DNA of 5,990 bases from Clostridia bacterium (lineage in GTDB: Bacteria; Bacillota_A; Clostridia; Oscillospirales; Acutalibacteraceae), in contig JAFVTJ010000150.1 in NCBI GenBank assembly GCA_017503305.1, positions 1 to 5,990 on the forward strand, read 5' to 3'. Positions 1 to 4,991 of the stretch are shown piece by piece (position 1 is the stretch's first letter; every line of letters begins with the position of its first letter). Made by a program: the position numbers and the translations under genes. The notes below the pieces were generated by a model. That model saw nothing but the letters and a program-made list of their open reading frames with translations. It made no database searches and was not told where the DNA came from.

Positions 1-249
1 GAAGAAGCACACGAAAAATTCGGCTTCTTAACCGATGCTTTCCGCTTTGGCGCACCGCCACACGGTGGTATGGGTATCGGCCTTGACCGACTTTGTATGA
101 TAATGGCAAGTTGTGACTCACTTCGCGACGTTATCGCCTTCCCCAAGGTTTCAAATTCAAGCGAATTAATGTCAGGCGCACCGGGTAAGGTTGACGAAAT
201 TCAACTTCGCGACCTTGCAATCGCTTTACAAACCGAAGATAAAGAATAA
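1..249 (+). CDS. aspS: Aspartyl-tRNA synthetase, C-terminal end (partial)
   Basis: Only the last 82 codons are present; the 5' part lies left of the window and the frame is open from base 1 to TAA at 247-249. This class II synthetase charges tRNA-Asp with aspartate in the cytoplasm. The visible part is the end of the catalytic domain. FGAPPHGG (visible residues 17-23 region) is followed by motif 3, GIGLDRL at visible residues 25-31, whose arginine contacts ATP. Then comes RDVIAFPK and a short tail with SELMSGAP and VDEIQLRDL, the usual ending of bacterial AspRS. The FGAPPHGG plus DVIAFPK combination is typical of bacterial AspRS and separates it from AsnRS and LysRS. Whether the tRNA specificity is discriminating (Asp only) or also covers Asn cannot be told from this fragment. 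A strong terminator follows four bases after the stop, so aspS is last in its transcript. Confidence 0.95.
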   Translation, partial: EEAHEKFGFLTDAFRFGAPPHGGMGIGLDRLCMIMASCDSLRDVIAFPKVSNSSELMSGAPGKVDEIQLRDLAIALQTEDKE

Positions 250-252
250 AAA

Positions 253-290
253 AACAGCTCCCGCTAACATTAGCGGGAGTTGTTATTTTT
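253..290 (+). terminator. Intrinsic terminator of aspS, likely bidirectional
   Basis: A stem of about 14 bp (AACAGCTCCCGCTA paired with TAGCGGGAGTTGTT, one G-U pair, loop ACAT) is followed by TATTTTT on the + strand. On the minus strand the same stem is followed by seven T residues, so it could also stop leftward readthrough. It begins just after the aspS stop codon. Confidence 0.93.
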
Positions 291-293
291 AAC

Positions 294-397
294 GGGACGT
301 CGAGGGCGTAGCGAAGCGTGCGAGTCGGTAGTGAATGACAGTCCGGTGGACTGTCAGAGCCGACGAGGGACCGAACACCGCAGTGTGAGACCGTCCC
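294..397. repeat. GC-rich palindromic intergenic element A1
   Basis: A segment bounded by complementary ends, GGGACG at 294-299 and CGTCCC at 392-397. Inside are a closing pair GTCGG (324-328) with CCGAC (360-364) and a perfect 9-bp hairpin TGACAGTCC (336-344) with GGACTGTCA (348-356), loop GGT. A GCGTAGCGAAGCG stretch lies on the left arm. It is clearly more GC-rich than the surrounding intergenic DNA and has no credible coding frame or ribosome binding site. The fold is multi-branched, like REP or BIME-type or small MITE-like elements. It could also be a structured RNA, but no promoter was recognised for it. A second copy is not present in this window, so calling it a repeat is inference. 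Confidence 0.55.
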
Positions 398-423
398 CTG
401 CAATAAATCTATATTGCCTGTTC

Positions 424-546
424 GTAGGGGCGAACTCGCCTCCCTTGCCCTAAAGGGAGGGGGACCAACCGTTAGGTTGGTGGAGGGATTTTCGAATCGC
501 CCGCAAGATTTTATATTTTAACGGGTCATTCGTGAATAACCCCTAC
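424..546. repeat. Composite palindromic intergenic repeat A2
   Basis: Outer ends GTAGGGG (424-430) and CCCCTAC (540-546) are complementary. Inside are two adjacent hairpins: CCTCCCTT (439-446) with AAGGGAGG (453-460), then ACCAACC (464-470) with GGTTGGT (475-481), loop GTTA, followed by GGAGGGATTTTC. The layout of CCTCCCT hairpin, AACC-GT(T)A-GGTT hairpin, then GAGGGA plus an AT-rich tail matches the copy at 1906-1961, so this is a dispersed family with at least two or three members in 6 kb. The right part (about 495-540) is AT-richer and contains no gene. From 547 to 616 I see nothing beyond AT-rich spacer. Confidence 0.65.
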
Positions 547-616
547 AATGTGTCTATATTTATTGTTCGTTCATTTTTATCACTCCTCAATTTTTTTATC
601 GGCAGAAAAATTAGTC

Positions 617-647
617 AAAAATAGGCGCACCTTACACAAGTGCGCCT
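617..647 (-). terminator. Intrinsic terminator of the LUD/kinase unit
   Basis: On the minus strand AGGCGCAC and GTGCGCCT pair (8 bp, at 640-647 and 623-630) and are followed by TATTTTTGAC. It starts about 8 nt after the kinase stop codon. On the + strand only three T residues follow, so it works mainly leftward. Confidence 0.88.
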
Positions 648-655
648 TTAATAAC

Positions 656-1168
656 CTACATATTCTCAACTATGGTTTTGATACTTTCACTTATAGGTTT
701 TGTTCCATCAAGGTGAATGCATTTACATACCATAGTGTTTAGCCATTCTTCAATTTTATCAGGTTTTCTTTTTTCTGCGTATTCAAAAAATTTTTCTTCC
801 TGCTCGTACATATCACCGCCAGAAAGAACTCTATTTCCAAATTTATCAATTGCTCGTTGCCTTATTCTTTTCATTCGTATATCTACTGGTACGTCAAGGT
901 AAATAACCATATCATAACATGCGTTAATTTCTTTTGCCATATTTCCGTTAACAGCAGAAAACACGAAGCAAGGGTTTAACTTTATATCTTCTAAAAGTAA
1001 CTGCTCAACTTCTTCACGTGTCCTTGATGATTGATATGGATTATCCGCCGATGTGAAATAATAATCTTCAACATCCATATGCTTAAAGTTTAATTTTTTT
1101 GCAAGAGCGGATGCAAGCGTTGTTTTGCCGCTACCGTTAAGCCCACAGATGCATATTCCGTATTTCAT
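656..1168 (-). CDS. Small P-loop NTPase, kinase-like (adenylate/shikimate-kinase fold), substrate unknown
   Basis: A 170-residue cytoplasmic protein. Residues 2-8 form a hydrophobic beta strand leading into Walker A GLNGSGKT (9-16). Next comes MDVEDYYF (31-38), the usual place of an acidic substrate-binding motif in small-molecule kinases. A second strand MVIYLDVPVD (87-96) is followed by an arginine-rich lid-like helix, RMKRIRQRA (98-106). Length and order fit the AAA_18 / adenylate-kinase-like group; the substrate cannot be read from sequence. I chose ATG at 1168 because GGAG lies 6 nt upstream. A TTG start 4 codons earlier (1180) is in frame but has a poorer site. It follows the LUD gene by 13 nt and is followed by a terminator, so both are probably one mRNA. 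Functional linkage to the LUD protein is only inferred from this. Confidence 0.85.
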   Translation of the reverse strand: MKYGICICGLNGSGKTTLASALAKKLNFKHMDVEDYYFTSADNPYQSSRTREEVEQLLLEDIKLNPCFVFSAVNGNMAKEINACYDMVIYLDVPVDIRMKRIRQRAIDKFGNRVLSGGDMYEQEEKFFEYAEKRKPDKIEEWLNTMVCKCIHLDGTKPISESIKTIVENM

Positions 1169-1181
1169 ATCCTTCTCCAAT

Positions 1182-1835
1182 TTAATATCCCAAATCTTCG
1201 CCGCAAAGGATAACGTTCAATCTACCGTTATCACGCTGGAAACCGTTCACAAGGTAGTTTACGCATATTCTACGCACACTCTTACAACCATCAGTAAAAT
1301 CTGGATTATCGCTCTTTTCAAGCGAAATACAATGCCCCAATTTAGCGCAAGGGTTATCAATGCCGAGTCGCACGCAATTTTTAGGCGCCGCTATCTTTTT
1401 AACACGCAAAAACGCATCGTTTAAATTATCGACAATCTTGTTTTTACCCACAATCATAATCACCTTTTTAGGTCCAAAGGCAATTGCGGTTATGCGGTTT
1501 GAAAAGCCGTCAACATTCAAAATCTCGCCATTTTTGGTGACCGCATTAGCGGAGCAAAGGTAATAATCAATACCAATTACGTCTTTAAACACCTGCTGTT
1601 GTTCTTCGGGGGTAATGCCTGGACGGTTGCGATTGCGAAAATTATAATCGCCATTGTTTATTAAATCCCAAACACCGCTATCAACGAGTGATACCGAACC
1701 GCCCGTGCTAATAGTAGCACCTTTTTCGAGCATAGTTTTAACCGTTTTTAAAGCATCTGCCTTAGTTTCACAAAAAACTGCATTTATATTATTCTTCTTT
1801 AAATTTTCAACTGTAATTTTAATATTTTCACACAT
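1182..1835 (-). CDS. LUD-domain (LutC/DUF162-like) protein, lactate utilization family
   Basis: A 217-residue stand-alone LUD-domain protein. Visible features are the N-terminal helix ENIKITVENLKK, FCETKADALKTV (21-32), the glycine-rich GATISTGGSVSLVDSGVWDL (39-58), CSANAVTKNGEILNVDGFSN (94-113) and GPKKVIMIVGKNKIV (121-135). These match the clostridial single-domain relatives of LutB/LutC. LutABC oxidises L-lactate, but lone LUD proteins without LutA/LutB have no settled function, and neither partner is here. The C-terminus has Cys154, Cys163, Cys169, Cys184 and Cys191 around NPCAKLGHC and GCKSVRRIC, a possible metal or Fe-S site. The frame is open further upstream to 2021, but that part is the palindromic repeat. 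ATG at 1835 has AAGGA 9 nt upstream and gives the family's usual length. The kinase-like gene follows. Confidence 0.88.
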   Translation of the reverse strand: MCENIKITVENLKKNNINAVFCETKADALKTVKTMLEKGATISTGGSVSLVDSGVWDLINNGDYNFRNRNRPGITPEEQQQVFKDVIGIDYYLCSANAVTKNGEILNVDGFSNRITAIAFGPKKVIMIVGKNKIVDNLNDAFLRVKKIAAPKNCVRLGIDNPCAKLGHCISLEKSDNPDFTDGCKSVRRICVNYLVNGFQRDNGRLNVILCGEDLGY

Positions 1836-1855
1836 AAAAACACATCCTTTATTTA

Positions 1856-1884
1856 AGGATAACATATACTGTAACATAATGCAA
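1856..1884 (-). promoter_or_regulatory. Candidate sigma-A promoter of the LUD/kinase unit
   Basis: On the minus strand TTGCAT (-35, 1884-1879) and TATCCT (-10, 1861-1856) are separated by 17 nt, with a TGT just before the -10 (extended -10). The start would fall near 1849, only about 14 nt from the ATG at 1835, so the leader would be very short. An inverted repeat, ATCCTTTATTTAAGGAT (1844-1860), overlaps the -10, the start and the ribosome binding site and could be an operator or a leader hairpin. Confidence 0.55.
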
Positions 1885-1905
1885 GGGGTTGATAAAAAAC
1901 ATCGG

Positions 1906-2039
1906 CTCCCTCTGACGAGGGAGCTGGCAAAACCGTAGGTTTTGACTGAGGGAGAGAAAAAGTAATGCACAGAAGAATTTAATAATTTTTCTCTCCCTCC
2001 GACTTCAGTTCCCTCAGCCACCTCCCTCGTCAGAGGGAG
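1906..2039. repeat. Near-palindrome made of two inverted copies of a hairpin repeat
   Basis: The left copy starts with CTCCCTCTGACGAGGGAG (1906-1923), which is exactly complementary to 2022-2039. The inner parts GAGGGAGAGAAAAA (1948-1961) and TTTTTCTCTCCCTC (1986-1999) are also exactly complementary, around a 24-nt AT-rich centre. The segments between (1924-1947 and 2000-2021) have diverged, keeping TGGC and GACT-like ends. Each outer arm is itself a 7-bp hairpin with loop TGAC or GTCA; the left copy also has CAAAACC-GTA-GGTTTTG. The layout matches the element at 424-546. No transposase is present, so this is MITE-like or REP-like. On the minus strand the last hairpin is followed by GATGTTTTTT and might act as a backup terminator for the ribosomal operon. 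Confidence 0.8.
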
Positions 2040-2065
2040 GCAATATAAAACTTAAACTTTGAGAT

Positions 2066-2101
2066 ATATAAAAACGGAGAAAGCGAATTGCTTTCTCCGT
2101 T
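2066..2101 (-). terminator. Intrinsic terminator of the rpmG-rplA operon
   Basis: A perfect 12-bp stem, AACGGAGAAAGC with GCTTTCTCCGTT (2073-2084 and 2090-2101, loop of 5), is followed on the minus strand by TTTTTATATAT. It lies 7 nt after the rplA stop codon. Confidence 0.93.
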
Positions 2102-2108
2102 AAATAAA

Positions 2109-2804
2109 TTAGTTAGCAAACTTAGCTACGTTGAGCTTAATGCCAGGGCCCATTGTTGTTGCGAGTACGCAAGACTTAACGTATTGACCCTTTGTAGCAG
2201 CAGGCTTTGCCTTAATGATTGCACCCATAAGAGTATCAAAGTTTTCCTGTAACTTTTGGGGACCAAATGATACCTTACCGATAGGGCAGTGGATAATGTT
2301 TGTTTTGTCAAGACGGTATTCAATCTTACCTGCTTTTGCTCCTGTAACTGCACGAGCAACGTCAGGAGTAACTGTACCAGCCTTAGGTGTAGGCATAAGA
2401 CCACGGGGACCTAAAACCTTACCTAAACGACCAACCATACCCATCATATCGGGAGTGGTGATAACAACGTCAAAATCCATCCAGTTTTCGTTTTGGATTT
2501 TAGCAATCATTTCTTCAGCGCCAACAAAGTCAGCACCGGCAGCGGTAGCTGCATCAGCCTTATCGCCTTTAGCGATAACTAAGATTTTTACATCTTTACC
2601 AGTACCGTTAGGAAGAACTACAGCACCTCTAACCTGTTGGTCAGCGTGACGTGAGTCAACACCTAAGCGAACGTGGATTTCAACTGTTTCGTCAAACTTA
2701 GCAGTGCCTGTCTTTGTAGCAAGTTCTACTGCTTCGTTAACATCATAAAGCTTACCGGGTTCGATAAGCTTTGCGCTTTCGTTATATTTTTTACCGTGTT
2801 TCAT
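2109..2804 (-). CDS. rplA: 50S ribosomal protein L1
   Basis: 231 residues, the normal length for bacterial L1. L1 binds helices 76-78 of 23S rRNA, forms the mobile stalk that helps release deacylated tRNA from the E site, and in E. coli represses translation of its own operon. The N-terminal domain I half starts MKHGKKY and includes [15 protein letters not shown] (36-50). Domain II runs from about residue 68 to 159 and contains the L1 signature around [17 protein letters not shown] (125-141). Domain I is completed by [18 protein letters not shown] (160-177) and ends with [10 protein letters not shown] (216-225). GGAGG lies 6 nt before the ATG. The 51-nt gap after rplK carries a likely L1-binding RNA element. 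It is the last gene of the operon; rplJ does not follow. Confidence 0.98.
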   Translation of the reverse strand: MKHGKKYNESAKLIEPGKLYDVNEAVELATKTGTAKFDETVEIHVRLGVDSRHADQQVRGAVVLPNGTGKDVKILVIAKGDKADAATAAGADFVGAEEMIAKIQNENWMDFDVVITTPDMMGMVGRLGKVLGPRGLMPTPKAGTVTPDVARAVTGAKAGKIEYRLDKTNIIHCPIGKVSFGPQKLQENFDTLMGAIIKAKPAATKGQYVKSCVLATTMGPGIKLNVAKFAN

Positions 2805-2819
2805 TTCTTACCTCCAAAT

Positions 2820-2846
2820 GTGGTTAAATCGGAATTATCCTCCCAC
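2820..2846 (-). promoter_or_regulatory. Likely L1-binding mRNA element before rplA (23S rRNA mimic)
   Basis: On the minus strand the rplK-rplA gap reads GTGGGAGG, a short AT segment, then TTCCGATTTAACCAC. GTGG can pair with CCAC and GG with CC, leaving an internal loop. This parallels the L1 site of 23S rRNA as I remember it for E. coli, where GGTGGGAGG faces CCTTGAAATACCACC. L1 is a known autogenous repressor of the rplK-rplA operon in E. coli. The element lies 5 nt upstream of the rplA ribosome binding site, so bound L1 could block ribosome loading. The match is seen; binding is inferred. Confidence 0.7.
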
Positions 2847-2855
2847 GCGAGCAGA

Positions 2856-3281
2856 TTAATCTACTACTTCGATACCCATACTGCGAGCAGTACCAGCTAT
2901 CATGCTCATAGCGGTTTCAATGCTTGCTGCGTTTAAGTCGGGCATTTTTGTTTCAGCAATCTTTTGAATTTGCTCTTTTGTGATTTTAGCAACCTTAGTT
3001 TTGTTAGGTGTGCCAGATGCAGTTTCAATACCGCAAGCCTTCTTAATAAGAACAGCTGCAGGTGGTGTTTTTGTGATGAAACTGAATGAACGGTCAGCGT
3101 AAACTGTAATAACTACAGGAATAATAAGACCTACGTCGTTCTTAGTTCTTTCGTTAAATTCCTTAGTGAACGCCATGATGTTAACACCATGTTGACCAAG
3201 AGCAGGACCTACAGGCGGAGCCGGAGTGGCCTTACCAGCAGGGATTTGCAATTTAATGTAACCAGTAATTTTTTGAGCCAT
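2856..3281 (-). CDS. rplK: 50S ribosomal protein L11
   Basis: 141 residues, exactly the usual length. L11 binds the GTPase-associated region of 23S rRNA (near base 1067 in E. coli), takes part in factor-dependent GTP hydrolysis and is needed for RelA activation. The N-terminal domain shows [20 protein letters not shown] (10-29), whose prolines face the thiostrepton pocket. The C-terminal RNA-binding domain (about 70-141) has [15 protein letters not shown] (70-84), the MPDLNA segment (113-118) and GTARSMGI (130-137). The frame extends 16 codons upstream, but ATG at 3281 has GGAGG about 9 nt before it and gives the family N-terminus [12 protein letters not shown]. It lies 123 nt after nusG, the largest gap within the operon, and that gap is structured. 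Confidence 0.98.
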   Translation of the reverse strand: MAQKITGYIKLQIPAGKATPAPPVGPALGQHGVNIMAFTKEFNERTKNDVGLIIPVVITVYADRSFSFITKTPPAAVLIKKACGIETASGTPNKTKVAKITKEQIQKIAETKMPDLNAASIETAMSMIAGTARSMGIEVVD

Positions 3282-3311
3282 TTTATTTGCACCTCCATTA
3301 TTCGTGGTAAC

Positions 3312-3384
3312 AGTGTTTTTTCTAAACACTTGGCGGAACGGTCATATTCCGTCCCTCCCACCGTGACACTTTATTTCAAGTGTC
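3312..3384 (-). promoter_or_regulatory. Structured leader between nusG and rplK, candidate second L1 control site
   Basis: Minus-strand order: hairpin GACACTT/AAGTGTC (3384-3365, loop of 6); then GGTGGGAGGGACGG (3362-3349) facing CCGTTCCGCC (3341-3332); then hairpin AGTGTTT/AAACACT (3330-3312). The central part has the GGTGGGAGG of the 23S L1 site with a GGTGG-CCGCC closing helix (one G-U). Its right arm fits the rRNA less well than the copy before rplA. Neither flanking hairpin has a T tract, so these are not terminators. The position upstream of rplK agrees with the E. coli L11 leader, where L1 acts. ACACTT occurs on the + strand in both flanking hairpins, so arms could exchange partners. 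Confidence 0.5.
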
Positions 3385-3404
3385 GGATTGACTATAAGTT
3401 TTAA

Positions 3405-3932
3405 TTAGTTTTCGATAGAAATTTGGTCAAGTTCGAGCTCAACCGGTGTTTCTCTACCAAACATGGAAAGAACAACACATACACTGTTATTTTCAGTATC
3501 AACTGTTTTAACAGTACCTGAGTAGCCTTCCAACGGACCGCTGATAATTTTAACATTATCGCCTTCCTTGTAACCAACCTCAACGCTGTGCTTTTCTACG
3601 CCAAGAGCAGCCACTTCACTGTCGGTTAGCGGAACCGGTTTACTTGCCGGACCCACAAAACCTGTACAACCGCGAATGTTTCTTACAACATACCAGCTGT
3701 CATCAGTAACAATCATTTTAATAAGAACGTAACCCGGGAAGATTTTGCGTTCTATCTCGCGTTTTTTATCGTCCTTAATTTCGGTAACAATTTCGGTAGG
3801 GATTTTAATATCGTGTATTAAATCCTGCATACCGCGGCTTTCAACCATTGTTGCCAAGTCGGTCGCTACTTTATTTTCGTATCCTGAATAGGTATGAACG
3901 ACATACCATCTTGCTTCTTGTGTTTCAGCCAT
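3405..3932 (-). CDS. nusG: Transcription termination/antitermination factor NusG
   Basis: 175 residues, a normal length. NusG binds the clamp of RNA polymerase over the cleft, affects pausing and termination, and couples transcription to translation through ribosomal protein S10. The NGN domain (about 8-105) shows WYVVHTYSGYENKV (9-22), FPGYVLIKM (65-73) and VRNIRGCTGFVG (83-94). The C-terminal KOW domain (about 120-175) has GDNVKIISGPLEGYSGTV (124-141), with Leu134 where many relatives have Phe. The ATG at 3932 has GGAGGT with a short spacing of 4 nt. It starts 15 nt after the secE stop, the classical secE-nusG pairing, so the two are almost certainly cotranscribed and probably coupled in translation. 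Confidence 0.98.
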   Translation of the reverse strand: MAETQEARWYVVHTYSGYENKVATDLATMVESRGMQDLIHDIKIPTEIVTEIKDDKKREIERKIFPGYVLIKMIVTDDSWYVVRNIRGCTGFVGPASKPVPLTDSEVAALGVEKHSVEVGYKEGDNVKIISGPLEGYSGTVKTVDTENNSVCVVLSMFGRETPVELELDQISIEN

Positions 3933-3947
3933 AACTACCTCCGTGCT

Positions 3948-4634
3948 TTATGCACCTAAGATAAGTTCTAATAATTTACCAAGACCGAAATCGATACCCC
4001 AGATAAGAGCACCGATAATTAAACACATAACAAGAACGGTTACAGTATTCTTGATAACGTCACGCAAATTCGGCCAAACGATTTTCTTAACTTCGCTCTT
4101 GTTGTCGCGTAAGAAAAGAACAAATCTGCGCCAAATTGTTTTCTTATCCTTAGAAGCCTTAACTTCAAGATAATCGTCAATAAATAAGTAAGCAATTGCG
4201 AAAACTGCAAACAAAAGCATTACGATTGCTAAGATAAGAACAATGTTTGTGTGTGCAACTTCTGTAACCTTCTTTAAGGGACGAACGTCGATAAACTTTG
4301 TGTCCTTGCTTAAAGCAATAACCCACATATAAATTGCGGAGCCTAATGCAAAAGCAGATGAACCATAACGGAGACCCTTAGATTTGAAAGCAAAAATGCT
4401 CATAAGGGCTGCGATAACGACAAGGAAAAAGACAAAAAGAATATGTGCAGACATTGCCATGTTAACAGCAGTATCGCCAACACTTAAGTTTGTACCCCAA
4501 GCCAATTGGAAACCAACCGGAGAAGCAACTGTACCATTTGTTGTAATGTTAGCAAAGGGTACAAAGAAGAGCACTACAGAGGCAACACCTAAAACTGCTG
4601 CCAAAATTTGAGAAATTTTGTTAATAAGTTTCAT
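3948..4634 (-). CDS. secE: Preprotein translocase subunit SecE with a long four-helix N-terminal extension
   Basis: 228 residues. The conserved SecE part is only the end: an amphipathic helix WRRFVLFLRDNKSEVKKIVW (168-187), PNLRDVIKNT (188-197) and one membrane helix (about 197-216). SecE clamps the two halves of SecY in the translocon. Residues 1-160 form an extra module with predicted membrane helices near 8-28, 62-83, 91-109 and 128-152, a long loop at 29-60 containing GFQLAWG, and a charged linker (153-167). Known SecE proteins are about 60 residues (Bacillus) to 127 residues with two extra helices (E. coli). Four added helices keep the SecE helix in its normal N-in orientation. GGAGGT lies 6 nt before the ATG and directly adjoins the rpmG stop. 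No internal methionine near the SecE part suggests separate translation. What the extension does is unknown. Confidence 0.93.
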   Translation of the reverse strand: MKLINKISQILAAVLGVASVVLFFVPFANITTNGTVASPVGFQLAWGTNLSVGDTAVNMAMSAHILFVFFLVVIAALMSIFAFKSKGLRYGSSAFALGSAIYMWVIALSKDTKFIDVRPLKKVTEVAHTNIVLILAIVMLLFAVFAIAYLFIDDYLEVKASKDKKTIWRRFVLFLRDNKSEVKKIVWPNLRDVIKNTVTVLVMCLIIGALIWGIDFGLGKLLELILGA

Positions 4635-4646
4635 CCTGCTACCTCC

Positions 4647-4796
4647 CTACTTTGTTTCCTTGTGTAGGGTGTGCTTCTTACAGAATCTGCAGTACTTGTT
4701 CATTTCAAGTCTGTCGGGGTCGTTCTTTTTGTTTTTCATTGTGTTGTAGTTGCGTTGCTTGCATTCTGTGCAAGCGAGTGTGATTTTAACTCTCAT
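4647..4796 (-). CDS. rpmG: 50S ribosomal protein L33, zinc-binding form
   Basis: 49 residues, the usual size. L33 is a small protein of the large subunit near the E site. It begins [12 protein letters not shown] and has two Cys pairs, Cys9-X2-Cys12 and Cys36-X2-Cys39, the zinc-ribbon ('C+') version; many Bacillota also keep a Cys-free paralogue for zinc shortage, not seen here. [10 protein letters not shown] (16-25) and [16 protein letters not shown] (34-49) are typical. The frame is open upstream to 4919, but ATG at 4796 with GGAGGT 6 nt before it gives the family N-terminus. It is the first gene of the operon, 12 nt before secE. Confidence 0.97.
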   Translation of the reverse strand: MRVKITLACTECKQRNYNTMKNKKNDPDRLEMNKYCRFCKKHTLHKETK

Positions 4797-4835
4797 AACG
4801 GCACCTCCCGCTTTACGGAAATATTTTTTTGCTTT

Positions 4836-4852
4836 TACTTTTCGTAAAAGTA
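4836..4852 (-). other. Hairpin in the rpmG leader
   Basis: TACTTTT and AAAAGTA form a perfect 7-bp stem with a 3-nt loop. On the minus strand an A-rich stretch follows, not T, so it is not a terminator. An SD-like GGGAGG (4857-4862 region) just upstream has no start codon at a useful distance. The TTTACG in the stem could instead pair with CGTAAA near 4811-4818, an alternative fold close to the rpmG ribosome binding site. The role is unknown. Confidence 0.4.
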
Positions 4853-4886
4853 TTAGCCTCCCTCTGCTAAGAACAAAAACCGCATC

Positions 4887-4915
4887 ACTATACCACATTT
4901 TGCGGTCAGTGAAAA
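4887..4915 (-). promoter_or_regulatory. Possible second promoter (P2) for the rpmG operon
   Basis: Minus-strand TATAGT (-10, 4892-4887) lies 17 nt from TTTTCA (-35, 4915-4910), a weak -35. The start would be near 4880, giving a leader of about 84 nt before rpmG. It is weaker than the promoter further upstream. Confidence 0.4.
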
Positions 4916-4991
4916 GCACACTGCGATATCTTGCGTCTTAGGCAAAATAGTTCTTATTGCAAAAAAAAAGAACCCTTTAAGAGGTATAAGC

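Noticed and set aside
131..403. Minus-strand open frame across the aspS end, terminator and element A1
   Set aside because: It is antisense to aspS, runs through the terminator stem, and its protein resembles no family.
291..546. CRISPR array or tRNA cluster in the gene-free stretch
   Set aside because: There are no regularly spaced direct repeats and no cloverleaf with a TTCGANNC arm; the structure is inverted repeats only.
548..742. Plus-strand 64-codon frame
   Set aside because: It has no ribosome binding site, crosses the terminator at 617-647 and is antisense to the kinase gene.
1836..2021. N-terminal extension of 62 residues on the LUD protein, open to 2021
   Set aside because: The extension is a translation of the palindromic repeat, would span the promoter, and has no suitable ribosome binding site. 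ATG at 1835 with AAGGA gives the family length.
2215..2649. Plus-strand 144-codon frame opposite rplA
   Set aside because: It is a shadow of the conserved rplA coding frame, with no ribosome binding site.
3365..3384. Hairpin after nusG as a transcription terminator
   Set aside because: The stem is short and no T tract follows on the minus strand, so transcription probably continues into rplK.
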